The notes under the pieces were generated by a model that made no database searches, had not been told where the DNA came from, and saw only the letters and a program-made list of their open reading frames with translations. The translations under genes and the position numbers were made by a program. Below, piece after piece: positions 1 through 7,079 of a stretch of DNA of 14,363 bases. Every line of letters starts with the position of its first letter. The stretch's first letter is position 1. The DNA is from DAIPXZ01 sp036782995. Lineage in GTDB: Bacteria > Bacillota > Clostridia > Saccharofermentanales > Saccharofermentanaceae. The stretch is taken from positions 1 to 14,363 of the forward strand of contig DAIPXZ010000026.1 of the NCBI GenBank assembly GCA_036782995.1. Direction: 5' to 3'.

Positions 1-157
1 TCGCATCAGCAGGTGGATTATTTTGCTTTAAATCTTCAAACAAGGGTTCATATGAGATATTTGGTTCTTCCTCATCATATGCTTTTTTCCCAGAGCAACC
101 GGTGAATAAAATGCATGTACCTAAAACTAGTGAAATAACCTTCAATGATTTTTTCAA
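1..157 (-). CDS. Putative lipoprotein, N-terminal part (gene runs off the window)
   Basis: Only the first 52 codons are present. The start is TTG at 157-155, chosen because the upstream AGAGGTGA box sits at normal distance and no ATG does. The protein opens with two Lys, then a hydrophobic stretch (about residues 5-18) and a lipobox-like LFTGC with Cys21 as the expected lipidated residue, followed by Ser-Gly-Lys-Lys and an acidic region. This is the classic layout of a Bacillota signal-peptidase-II lipoprotein, so it is probably anchored on the outer face of the membrane. Function cannot be told. It lies 101 bases downstream of the DUF2804 gene on the same strand and may be the last gene of that cluster; I see no convincing terminator between them. 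Confidence 0.7.
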   Translation of the reverse strand, partial: MKKSLKVISLVLGTCILFTGCSGKKAYDEEEPNISYEPLFEDLKQNNPPADA

Positions 158-258
158 AATGAATCACCTCTTTCAATTCAATAGACGATACAAAAAAGTG
201 TACTGTTTTAAAGGTAGCTTTTTCTTTATGTAATCATTTTCATTTTATTATACATTAA

Positions 259-1281
259 TTAATACCGATTATGAACCCGCTCTGCAAAACACATAACGTC
301 CTTGATTTCAATGCTCTTTCCATCATCAAGAATCGCTTTTCCACTCATCTTTCCGAATACTTGATGTTGGTCTGTTACAATCAACTTATAATCCAAAAGT
401 GCTTTTCGATCTAATACTGGAACAAAATCCATCTCAAAACGACCGTCTGAAGATGAAAACGTCCAAGGATCCATGTACTTGTTCTCTGGGATGTGGAATG
501 TCACATCATCGAGCTTATGCACTACCCCGTCATAGAAAAGTACATTTTCTGATGCCGCCGTCGTATCACCAAAACCATAACCAATGTTAAAGCCAAATGC
601 TTTTCCGTCAATATCCGTATTCATGGAACCCCAATTCCACGTATTATCATATGTCCATACACCACGGCCCCAATCGAGTGTACCAAAATCCGTATTCTGA
701 CAGAATTCATATCGCTTTCCGTCATATTCCATGTAACCGGATGCACGCATACAATTGATTTTCTGATTATAGTAAAAATGATGTTTTTTCGGCCATGGCG
801 TCGCAATCACCATAGAATCCATAGGTGGTTCATCTAAAAGAATATTGCAAGAAAAGGGCTTATGCTCATAAAAATCCGCAAAATCGCATTTGATTCTTCT
901 TTGTCCTGGGGTCTTTTCAAAACGCATATTCAATCGCTTTGATGAATATATGATATCTCCTTCGGATGATGAAACTGGAAGCTTCAGTTTTCCCATCGGA
1001 AAAAAATCCAAAACCGTTTCTGTATGTTCCCATGGCTTTTTATCGAAAACTAATAGTGATACGGATTGTAGTCCTACATATCCATCATCAGACAAAGTAA
1101 AAGCACCTGCAAACCCCTGCCCCATAACGAGATAATAATCCCATTCTTTGATGCGGAATTTTGGTGCTTTAATCTGCTTTCTTGAATACTCCCATATTGG
1201 CGTTCTGGCAAACCCGGGTTCTTCGATATTACCCATGGCATTCAATAATGGTTGAGGAGTCGTGACTTCGTGATTTCTCAT
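259..1281 (-). CDS. DUF2804 family protein
   Basis: A 340-residue protein recognised as DUF2804 by length and by the conserved block LDWGRGVWTY...WNWGS at about residues 202-219, plus the upstream NQKINCMRASG block at about 172-182. No signal peptide or membrane segment is visible, so it is probably cytoplasmic. It is rich in Trp, Tyr and Phe and in predicted beta-strand stretches, as expected for this family. The biochemical role of DUF2804 is not known to me and I assign none. The ATG is preceded by an AGAAGG-type ribosome site about 7 bases upstream. It lies 36 bases downstream of one lipoprotein gene and 101 bases upstream of another, all on the minus strand, which suggests co-transcription. 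Confidence 0.85.
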   Translation of the reverse strand: MRNHEVTTPQPLLNAMGNIEEPGFARTPIWEYSRKQIKAPKFRIKEWDYYLVMGQGFAGAFTLSDDGYVGLQSVSLLVFDKKPWEHTETVLDFFPMGKLKLPVSSSEGDIIYSSKRLNMRFEKTPGQRRIKCDFADFYEHKPFSCNILLDEPPMDSMVIATPWPKKHHFYYNQKINCMRASGYMEYDGKRYEFCQNTDFGTLDWGRGVWTYDNTWNWGSMNTDIDGKAFGFNIGYGFGDTTAASENVLFYDGVVHKLDDVTFHIPENKYMDPWTFSSSDGRFEMDFVPVLDRKALLDYKLIVTDQHQVFGKMSGKAILDDGKSIEIKDVMCFAERVHNRY

Positions 1282-1317
1282 ATGGCATCCTTCTCCCGAA
1301 AACGATGTAATAAATGA

Positions 1318-1863
1318 TTAATAGAAAGTCAATGTAATATCGACCTTATCATCATATATCGAGAAAATAACATATGTACTCTTGTTCTCACCATCTCTTA
1401 TCGGAAAATACTCCCACATGGCTGTACCGTCTTCTGCTAACGAATCATCAAATGTCGCAAATACCACGTCAGGATTGCCCTGTTCCGTAATATCTTGCCC
1501 AGAAACTCTTTGCATCTCAGCAAATAAATTGCGTCCAAAATCTGTTTGTAAAATGGACCCTGAGCACGTATATATGATATTCATATTGGATACACCATTG
1601 GGACTGGAAACAGAAGTTAATGTCCATCCTTCTGGTACGACCCATTCGACACCACTTAATGCAAGTGCTGTTTCAATCCAATTATCCGTCGTAAGAGTCG
1701 CTAGTGGACTGGTCTCTTCTACCGTCTCATCCGTTTCCTTATCCGTTTCAGAAATTGTTTGTTCTTCATTATCATCCTTATTGGATTTATTATCGTTGTC
1801 TTTACACGAGCAGCATGTAAATACTAAAGATAAAGATAAAACAAGAACCATCCATTTTTTCAT
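1318..1863 (-). CDS. Putative lipoprotein with acidic linker
   Basis: A 181-residue protein. Residues 1-16 form a signal peptide (two Lys then a hydrophobic core), followed by Cys17, Cys18 and Cys20. Any of these could be the lipidated Cys; Cys17 or Cys18 fit the lipobox best, so the exact site is uncertain. Residues 21-52 are a hydrophilic Asp/Glu/Lys/Thr linker, typical of a tether between membrane and domain. Residues 55-181 look like a small globular domain containing VEWVVPEGWTL, and the protein ends in alternating beta-like segments. I do not recognise the domain. The ATG follows a strong AGGAGGG site. It is the first gene of the minus-strand cluster with the DUF2804 gene. Confidence 0.75.
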   Translation of the reverse strand: MKKWMVLVLSLSLVFTCCSCKDNDNKSNKDDNEEQTISETDKETDETVEETSPLATLTTDNWIETALALSGVEWVVPEGWTLTSVSSPNGVSNMNIIYTCSGSILQTDFGRNLFAEMQRVSGQDITEQGNPDVVFATFDDSLAEDGTAMWEYFPIRDGENKSTYVIFSIYDDKVDITLTFY

Positions 1864-1895
1864 TCGTTCACCCTCCTGAACATACTCTTTATTAG

Positions 1896-1925
1896 ATTAT
1901 CAGAAAAATAAAAACAAAGAGTAAA
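1896..1925 (-). promoter_or_regulatory. Candidate sigma-A promoter for the lipoprotein/DUF2804 cluster
   Basis: Read on the minus strand, TTTACT (1925-1920) and GATAAT (1901-1896) are separated by 18 bases. The -10 lies about 33 bases upstream of the lipoprotein ATG. Five of six bases match the -10 consensus and the -35 is weaker. Inference from sequence only. Confidence 0.4.
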
Positions 1926-1928
1926 CAT

Positions 1929-1957
1929 TTGCATAGATAATGACCCATTTCTATAAT
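1929..1957 (+). promoter_or_regulatory. Candidate promoter for the shikimate-kinase-like gene
   Basis: TTGCAT (1929-1934) and a perfect TATAAT (1952-1957) are spaced by 17 bases. If used, the transcript would have a leader of about 215 bases before the ATG at 2181, which is long. The -10 lies inside the ACCCAT/ATGGGT hairpin at 1943-1961, so the hairpin itself would not be transcribed whole. Promoter identity is inferred, not shown. Confidence 0.35.
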
Positions 1958-2180
1958 GGGTGTTTTCGATTTATAACACACGAAAATATTAAACATACTG
2001 ACGAATGATCAATTCGTTCTTGCTATTCTAACATAATAGAATCAACATAATCATTTAAATTCGTATATCAGAGGCTTTTTAACTGTTCTAAGCTTTCTTT
2101 TCAAAACGCAGACCATTTGATACGATTAACAGTGGTTAACTCAAATATAACAATACCATTGCCATTTTTTGGAGGATACA

Positions 2181-2693
2181 ATGAACAGAAATATCATTCT
2201 GACCGGAATGTCAGGTGCTGGAAAAAGCACACTGGGTGTACTTCTCGCAAAGGCGCTCGGCATGGACTTTATCGACACCGACATCGTGATTCAGCAAAGA
2301 GTTGGTCGCACATTGCAGAGCATCATTAACAGTGACGGTATAGAGCGATTCATGGAGACCGAGGAGTCTGTTGTTTCGTCTCTAGCGCTTAATAACTGTG
2401 TAACAGCGACCGGAGGAAGCGTTATCTACTCCGACAAAGCGATGACCGCATTGAAGCGTGGTGGCATTGTAGTCTGTTTATATGTTGATTTTGATGAGCT
2501 TGAGGCACGTCTTACAAACATTACCACAAGGGGAATCGTTATGCGAACTGGCTCTAAACTCGAGGACGTGTACAAAGAGCGTCTGCCTTTGTATCAAAAA
2601 TATGCCGATATGACGATCGACTGCACAGGACGCGATATCGAGAGCTGTGTGGGAGAGCTTGTTATGCAACTGAGGCATGACACAAATGAATGA
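2181..2693 (+). CDS. Shikimate kinase-like P-loop kinase
   Basis: A 170-residue cytoplasmic protein of the shikimate kinase (AroK/AroL) fold. Residues 9-17 are a Walker A loop (GMSGAGKST) with Lys15. DTD at 32-34 supplies Asp34, the acidic residue that contacts substrate in true shikimate kinases. TGGS at 77-80 replaces the usual GGG loop. Lid Arg117 lies in TTRGIV and Arg134 in ERLPLY. The Arg that grips the shikimate carboxylate (Arg58 in the M. tuberculosis enzyme, in a F-R-x-x-E context) is Met58 here, so the substrate may not be shikimate. The ATG at 2181 is chosen over an in-frame TTG at 2169 because GGAGG (2171-2175) lies just ahead of the ATG. The gene converges on the cellobiose epimerase gene and shares its higher GC. 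It is not next to other aromatic pathway genes. Confidence 0.8.
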   Translation: MNRNIILTGMSGAGKSTLGVLLAKALGMDFIDTDIVIQQRVGRTLQSIINSDGIERFMETEESVVSSLALNNCVTATGGSVIYSDKAMTALKRGGIVVCLYVDFDELEARLTNITTRGIVMRTGSKLEDVYKERLPLYQKYADMTIDCTGRDIESCVGELVMQLRHDTNE

Positions 2694-2840
2694 ATGGACA
2701 AATAATTGCAATGATCGATTTATGGTCTAGAAAAGAATCAATTTATCGCTAACCACTTTAATGATACGAAATCGTTTTGGATTAAGTCCGTTTATTTCGT
2801 TCGTATGGCATGTTTTAGCGATGTCTGTTCGCCTTCCGAA

Positions 2841-4037
2841 TTACTGCGTTGCCATACGCGTCAGTAGCTCCATGCACATTCGGCCGTTGTGGTAAGGGCA
2901 TTTCCATTGCTCGACCTCTCCTCTGCCTGGGTCAGTTCGTCCGTCCTCGTCTATCGCCCAGAACCATTCTCCACCCTCGCGTTTGTCAACTATGTGTTCG
3001 CAAATGTACCGCCATATCGAACGGGACGCATATAGAAAGTCTTCTCTCTCGGGCCGTTTCTGCCATGCATTGTAGAAGCCAAGTACCCCCTCGGCCTGTC
3101 CCCACCAAATGCGCCAACGGTTGACCACGCCGCAATCACACTCGTTTAACAGACCATTTTCGGTAACTGCCAATGTCAGTATATTATCCTCGAGTGATTC
3201 GCATATCGGCTTCATACGTGCGGTCAATACGGCGTCACCCAGATAATCACAGGCTCGGTCAATCAGCCATGCTGCTTCGATGTCATGACCGTAAGAATGC
3301 AAGTCAATTAACGGATTCATATCGTTATCAAAGAAAACCTCAAGACGACGTTTTTCCTGACTGTATACCTTATCTGCGACAGTCGAGATTGCTGATTTCA
3401 GTCGTTCTGCAACACGCTTTTCGTGTCCTACGTCGAACAAATTGGTATAAGCCTCAATAACATGTAATAGTGTATTCATTGTTCGATCAGCAATAATGCC
3501 ATTCTCAGACAGCTTGTCGTTCGACGCGGGATGCCAATCTATGTCGAATGCCTCGAGATAGCCGCCCTCGTCACGGCATCGTGACTCAATCAACTCATAC
3601 AGCCTATCTGCCTCAATCAACGCTTCCGTCTCACCGCTGGCTCGGTTGTAGGCTGACAACGCATAGATTGCAAAGGCCTGATTGTAAGTATGCTTTGTGG
3701 TGTCAAGAGGTACACCGTCGTAAGTGACCGACCAGTATACTCCACCGTGCTCTCGATCGATACAGAAATCGCGCATGAATCGATAGGCGTGATTCGCACA
3801 TACCAGTAGCTCGTCGTTACCTAGAAGCATGTATGCACTCGAGAAAAACCATAATATGCGGCTATTTAGTATGCATCCCTTAAACGCAGTGCGGTCGATG
3901 TTGAGCTGATTATCCACGCTACCGTAGAAGCCACCGTAATCTTGGTCGATTAGCCCGCTCCAGAATGGGATTATTCTCTCACACAGCTCGGAACGGACGG
4001 CTTCTATGCTCAGCTCTGTTGTATACTTTTTGTCCAT
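2841..4037 (-). CDS. Cellobiose 2-epimerase (AGE family)
   Basis: This 398-residue protein has the length and motifs of cellobiose 2-epimerase (EC 5.1.3.11), which converts the reducing-end glucose of beta-1,4-linked oligosaccharides to mannose, for example cellobiose to glucosyl-mannose. The fold is an (alpha/alpha)6 barrel. Visible family motifs are LNSR with Arg60, TMNTLLHVIEAYTNL with Asn188 and His192, HSYGHDIEAAW with His251 and Glu254, WWGQAE with Glu316, and KCPYHNGRMCME with His383. The His residues match the acid/base residues of the family. No signal peptide is seen, so it acts on imported sugar. It stands without the mannosylglucose phosphorylase or mannanase genes that often accompany it. 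The ATG is preceded by GGAGGA at good spacing. A related activity (N-acylglucosamine 2-epimerase) is less likely given the GHDIEA and WWGQAE blocks. Confidence 0.88.
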   Translation of the reverse strand: MDKKYTTELSIEAVRSELCERIIPFWSGLIDQDYGGFYGSVDNQLNIDRTAFKGCILNSRILWFFSSAYMLLGNDELLVCANHAYRFMRDFCIDREHGGVYWSVTYDGVPLDTTKHTYNQAFAIYALSAYNRASGETEALIEADRLYELIESRCRDEGGYLEAFDIDWHPASNDKLSENGIIADRTMNTLLHVIEAYTNLFDVGHEKRVAERLKSAISTVADKVYSQEKRRLEVFFDNDMNPLIDLHSYGHDIEAAWLIDRACDYLGDAVLTARMKPICESLEDNILTLAVTENGLLNECDCGVVNRWRIWWGQAEGVLGFYNAWQKRPEREDFLYASRSIWRYICEHIVDKREGGEWFWAIDEDGRTDPGRGEVEQWKCPYHNGRMCMELLTRMATQ

Positions 4038-4109
4038 CTATTCTCCTCCGATGCCTCCGAAATAGTCAATCAATATGTACATTGGCGTTGATGTTCACAC
4101 ATGTCCAAT

Positions 4110-4138
4110 ATTATACCCCTAAAATGAACAAATGTTTA
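4110..4138 (-). promoter_or_regulatory. Candidate promoter for the cellobiose 2-epimerase gene
   Basis: On the minus strand, TAAACA (4138-4133) and a perfect TATAAT (4115-4110) are separated by 17 bases, giving a leader of about 65 bases before the ATG at 4037. The rest of the gap between the epimerase gene and the tRNA terminator (about 4139-4295) shows no coding frame with a ribosome site and no other structure I can name. Confidence 0.45.
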
Positions 4139-4295
4139 TAGTACACCAGAGGTAATCTACGACATTATTCTTTTACTTAAACAAGGTATCACAAAGGAAT
4201 GATTATCTTCACAAGCCAACGAAGCCCCATTTTCTCGCAATATGTTCTATTGAAGCCATGCAGTTTGATGGTGTAGATGATATATCTAATGACAC

Positions 4296-4328
4296 AAAAA
4301 ACCGCTGAAAACGTAATGTTTTCAACGG
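4296..4328 (-). terminator. Rho-independent terminator of the tRNA operon
   Basis: Read on the minus strand, an 11-base stem (4328-4318 with 4312-4302, containing one G-T pair) with a five-base loop is followed by six T (4301-4296). It lies just after the CCA end of tRNA-Tyr. Confidence 0.9.
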
Positions 4329-4336
4329 TATCTTGT

Positions 4337-4421
4337 TGGTGGGAGGAGGTGGATTCGAACCACCGAAGTCGTAGACGTCAGATTTACAGTCTGATCCCTT
4401 TGGCCGCTCGGGAATCCTCCC
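4337..4421 (-). tRNA. tRNA-Tyr (anticodon GUA)
   Basis: The minus strand folds as a class II tRNA. The acceptor stem GGGAGGA/TCCTCCC is seven perfect pairs, the anticodon loop is CTGTAAA with anticodon GTA, the variable arm is long, the T-loop is GGTTCGAATCC and the discriminator is A (4340). CCA is encoded at 4339-4337. It is the second gene of the tRNA pair, 22 bases after the CAU tRNA. Confidence 0.97.
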
Positions 4422-4443
4422 ATATAGAATTGTTTGTGCAATG

Positions 4444-4520
4444 TGGTGGGCCTTCAGGGACTCGAACCCAGGACCGACCGGTTATGAGCCGGTTGCTCTA
4501 ACCAACTGAGCTAAAGGCCC
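4444..4520 (-). tRNA. tRNA with CAU anticodon (elongator Met or lysidine-type Ile2)
   Basis: A 77-base cloverleaf including the encoded CCA (4446-4444). The acceptor stem is GGGCCTT/AAGGCCC, the D-arm is AGCTCAGTTGGTTAGAGC, the anticodon loop is CTCATAA and the T-arm is GGGTTCGAGTCCC. CAU is shared by elongator Met, initiator Met and Ile2 (C34 modified to lysidine by TilS). The initiator is unlikely because position 1 pairs normally. The overall sequence resembles Bacillus Ile2 (GGxCCTTTAGCTCAGTTGG, GGCTCATAACC), and C4-G69 and C5-G68, known TilS identity pairs, are present, so I lean to Ile2 without being certain. Confidence 0.93.
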
Positions 4521-4562
4521 GCGTTTTCGTTACAGAAAACCCTAACTCAAAGCGCAAGAAAG

Positions 4563-4591
4563 ATTATATCGATAAACCTATAGTCCGTCAA
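4563..4591 (-). promoter_or_regulatory. Promoter of the tRNA operon
   Basis: On the minus strand, TTGACG (4591-4586) and a perfect TATAAT (4568-4563) are separated by exactly 17 bases. They lie about 43 bases ahead of the first tRNA, as expected of a strong vegetative promoter for stable RNA. Confidence 0.85.
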
Positions 4592-4688
4592 GGCTTTTTC
4601 AGGAAAATATTTCATCACTTTTTTTCGTTCTGAAATAGTCGGATATTACAGCTTTTTTCAGAAATCCAGTTTGATTATATAGCAAATT

Positions 4689-4724
4689 AAAGGCACATGT
4701 ATCATTATTAATACATGTGCCTTT
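4689..4724 (-). terminator. Terminator-like hairpin after asd
   Basis: A perfect 14-base inverted repeat (4689-4702 with 4711-4724, eight-base loop) lies 25 bases after the asd stop codon. On the minus strand the stem ends in CCTTT followed by AATTTG, a short T-rich tail. The T tract is weak, but position and stem strength fit the end of the asd transcript. Confidence 0.7.
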
Positions 4725-4748
4725 ATACATTTCAAAAATGATTCTCGA

Positions 4749-5834
4749 TTATTTCGCCTGCAGATATCCCTTGGCTTCGAGAAGCTCAGCTGTTAACATT
4801 GCGCCACCTGCTGCACCACGGAGAGTATTGTGAGATAAACAAGTAAACTTATAATCGAAGAGATTATCTTCACGCAATCGACCGATGGATACACCCATGC
4901 CGCCCTCGTACATCGCATCTAACGCAGGTTGTGGACGATTGTCTTCATCGATATAGCGGAGGAAGTGTTCTGGTGCATGTGGCAAATGAAGTCTTTGCGG
5001 TTCGCCCTCGTAATTCTTCCATGCAGATATCATCTCTTCCTTTGTTGGCTTCTTCGTGAATGATACGGAGACAGCCGCCGTATGACCTTCCTGTACGGCT
5101 ACTCGATAGCATTGAGCAGAAATAACAGGCTTATTAGCACAAATGATTTCGTTACCTTCGATATGTCCCCATACTTTAAGTGGCTCCTTCTCACTCTTTT
5201 CTTCCTCACCACCAATATATGGAATCATGTTACCAACCATCTCCGGCCAGTCCTGAAAAGTTTTTCCGGCACCAGAAATAGCCTGGTATGTACATACCGA
5301 AATCTTTTCAATACCGAATGATAGTAAAGGCGTAAGAGCAGGAACATAGCTCTGAATTGAACAATTCGGTTTTACGGCAATGAATCCTCTCTTTGTTCCA
5401 AGTCTTTCGCGTTGCTTCTCGATAATAGCGGCATGATCACTGTTGATTTCAGGAACCATCATTGGTACGTCCTTTGTCCAACGATTGGCTGAGTTATTTG
5501 AAATGACCGGTGTTTCGAGCTTCGCAATTCTTTCTTCCAAAGCACGAATCTCATCCTTTTTCATATCAACAGCGCAGAAAACGAAGTCAACTTTCTCACA
5601 TAGTGCTTCAATGTCATCCGAACTCATGACAATCAATCTCTTCGCATATTCCGGCATTTCAGCATCAATCTTCCAACGACCAGCAACGGCCTCTTCATAG
5701 GGCTTTCCGGCAGATCTTGGGGATGCCATCAATGCTACGCAATCAAAACGTGGGTGATTATCTAAAAGGGTGATAAAGCGCTGTCCAACATATCCTGTTG
5801 CGCCAATCACACCTACACGTAATTTCTTTTCCAT
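4749..5834 (-). CDS. asd: Aspartate-semialdehyde dehydrogenase, archaeal/fungal-type
   Basis: A 361-residue enzyme that reduces beta-aspartyl phosphate to aspartate semialdehyde with NADPH, the branch point to lysine, diaminopimelate, threonine and methionine. The N-terminal Rossmann motif is GATGYVG (residues 11-17). The catalytic Cys158 lies in KPNCSIQSY and the likely general-base His251 in QEGHTAAVSV, with Arg244 in CYRV as the probable substrate-binding Arg. HNTLRGAAGGA near residue 335 is the C-terminal family signature. These motifs fit the archaeal/fungal-like subgroup also common in Clostridia. The start at 5834 is chosen because AGGAAG lies just upstream and the protein then begins MEKKLRVGVIG. 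An in-frame ATG at 5921 overlaps the promoter and would add 29 non-conserved residues. The gene appears to be transcribed alone. Confidence 0.95.
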   Translation of the reverse strand: MEKKLRVGVIGATGYVGQRFITLLDNHPRFDCVALMASPRSAGKPYEEAVAGRWKIDAEMPEYAKRLIVMSSDDIEALCEKVDFVFCAVDMKKDEIRALEERIAKLETPVISNNSANRWTKDVPMMVPEINSDHAAIIEKQRERLGTKRGFIAVKPNCSIQSYVPALTPLLSFGIEKISVCTYQAISGAGKTFQDWPEMVGNMIPYIGGEEEKSEKEPLKVWGHIEGNEIICANKPVISAQCYRVAVQEGHTAAVSVSFTKKPTKEEMISAWKNYEGEPQRLHLPHAPEHFLRYIDEDNRPQPALDAMYEGGMGVSIGRLREDNLFDYKFTCLSHNTLRGAAGGAMLTAELLEAKGYLQAK

Positions 5835-5892
5835 ATCTATACTTCCTTTCTGTTGTGTCCTTCTGTGGTGGACATTTGTCTTTGATACACGT

Positions 5893-5921
5893 ATTATAGT
5901 ACAACGATTTGATAAATACAA
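5893..5921 (-). promoter_or_regulatory. Candidate asd promoter
   Basis: On the minus strand, TTGTAT (5921-5916) and a perfect TATAAT (5898-5893) are separated by 17 bases. The leader to the ATG at 5834 is about 50 bases, too short for a lysine riboswitch, and none is recognised. Confidence 0.55.
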
Positions 5922-6027
5922 CCTATTCTCGAAAAAAACAAAGAAGACTTCTATATATCTTTTTCATCTGATTTTTACACGCAAATGAATGGTAAAATAG
6001 AATATATTCTGACAAGGAGGACGACCT

Positions 6028-7023
6028 TTGAATACGCATCGTGATATCGATTCAAATCAGACTTCATTTCCGATTCTTGATCAGTACATTAATTTTATGC
6101 AGGCGGTTCGCGAGCGGTCTCCTCTCACCATGAAGGAATACCGATACGACCTTATTTTATTCTTTCGTTTCATGAAAAAGGATCGCAAGCTTGTTCCAGA
6201 TTCACTCCCCTTTAATGAAATCGACATATCCGATATCGACGAAGTGTTTTTGAGGTCCATCACACAGGACGATCTATTTGTCTTTATGATTTTTCTCTCT
6301 CGTGAACGTCATGCCAGTGCCATAACAAGAGCACGTAAAGTAGCATCATTAAAATCATTCTTTAAATATCTTTTGCAAAAGCGTCATATTATCAAAGATG
6401 ATCCATCCTATGAACTTGAATCACCAAGAAAAGCCAAACGTCTGCCCCACTACTTGAATCTTGAAGATAGCATCCGCTTATTAGATACGGCATCTTCTTC
6501 CAAACGCGAATCGAATGTCCGCGATTTTTGCATGATTACTTTGTTCTTAAATTGCGGAATGCGACTTTCGGAACTACAAGGGATAAACCTTTCTGATATC
6601 CGCGAAGATACGCTTACTGTAATCGGAAAAGGAAATAAAGAGCGAACCATATATCTGAATGGCGCATGTATCGAGGCGTTGAATGAATGGTTTGATGTCA
6701 GGAAAGAAATGAAAATAAAGGATTCCGACGCATTATTTATCACCAAACGAGGTACGCGTATCAGCACGCAAATGATTCAATATGCAATCAAACGTACACT
6801 TTTTGAAGCCGGCATTGATACCAATGTCTACTCGGTACACAAACTTCGCCATACGGCAGCAACATTAATGTATAAGTATGGACAGGTTGATATTCGTAGC
6901 TTGCAAACCATTCTCGGTCACGCCAGCGTCGCAACCACACAAATCTATACACATGTTGACGACGAGGCACTACACGAAGCTGTTTCAAAGAATCCATTGG
7001 CGCAATACACCGACAAGAAATGA
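6028..7023 (+). CDS. Tyrosine recombinase, XerC/XerD type
   Basis: A 331-residue site-specific recombinase. Residues about 15-125 form the SAM-like core-binding domain and about 135-320 the catalytic domain. The catalytic set is complete: Arg179 (CGMRLSEL), Lys201 (GKGNKER), His271 and Arg274 (HKLRHTAATL), His298 (LGHASV) and nucleophile Tyr307 (TTQIYTH). Length and context match chromosomal Xer enzymes that resolve chromosome dimers at dif, rather than phage integrases, which are usually longer; no phage genes or att site adjoin. XerC and XerD cannot be told apart here. The start is TTG at 6028, set by a perfect AAGGAGG (6014-6020) seven bases upstream. A possible -10 TAAAAT lies at 5993-5998 with no clear -35. 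It is divergent from asd. Confidence 0.9.
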   Translation: MNTHRDIDSNQTSFPILDQYINFMQAVRERSPLTMKEYRYDLILFFRFMKKDRKLVPDSLPFNEIDISDIDEVFLRSITQDDLFVFMIFLSRERHASAITRARKVASLKSFFKYLLQKRHIIKDDPSYELESPRKAKRLPHYLNLEDSIRLLDTASSSKRESNVRDFCMITLFLNCGMRLSELQGINLSDIREDTLTVIGKGNKERTIYLNGACIEALNEWFDVRKEMKIKDSDALFITKRGTRISTQMIQYAIKRTLFEAGIDTNVYSVHKLRHTAATLMYKYGQVDIRSLQTILGHASVATTQIYTHVDDEALHEAVSKNPLAQYTDKK

Positions 7024-7032
7024 GTATATAAG

Positions 7033-7060
7033 CAAAAAAGCACCAAAGCGCTTTTTTGTT
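7033..7060. terminator. Bidirectional terminator between the recombinase and nitroreductase genes
   Basis: A nine-pair stem (CAAAAAAGC/GCTTTTTTG, 7033-7041 with 7050-7058) with an eight-base loop starts ten bases after the recombinase stop and ends before the nitroreductase stop. The A-rich and T-rich arms allow it to work on both strands for these convergent genes. Confidence 0.75.
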
Positions 7061-7079
7061 ATTTGAGCAATGTAATCCA

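Larger units (their letters stand above)
1864..2180. other. Divergent intergenic region (317 bases) with small hairpins
   Basis: This AT-rich spacer separates the minus-strand lipoprotein gene from the plus-strand kinase gene. It holds short inverted repeats: ACCCAT/ATGGGT (1943-1961), ACGAAT/ATTCGT (about 2001-2017) and TTCTA/TAGAA (about 2026-2041), plus a TTAAC direct repeat near 2126-2140. No good coding frame with a ribosome site is seen. The stretch could be the regulatory or leader region of the kinase gene, but none of the hairpins has the run of T expected of a strong terminator, and no riboswitch class was recognised. Confidence 0.4.

Noticed and set aside
1382..1879. Plus-strand open frame of 165 codons
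   Set aside because: It is the antisense shadow of the lipoprotein gene at 1318-1863, which has a signal peptide, lipobox and strong ribosome site.
2694..2840. Terminator between the convergent kinase and epimerase genes
   Set aside because: Only a seven-base repeat (ACGAAAT/ATTTCGT) with a long loop and no proper T tract was found; too weak to call.
4277..4501. Plus-strand open frame of 74 codons across 4277-4501
   Set aside because: It runs antisense through the tRNA terminator and both tRNA genes; such frames are a common false call from tRNA sequence.
5835..5921. N-terminal extension of asd starting at 5921
   Set aside because: The extension overlaps the candidate promoter, lacks family similarity, and a well-placed ribosome site supports 5834.
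6028..7023. Tyrosine recombinase as an integrase of a mobile element
   Set aside because: Length and motifs fit housekeeping XerC/XerD, its neighbours are metabolic genes, and no att repeats, phage or conjugation genes are present.
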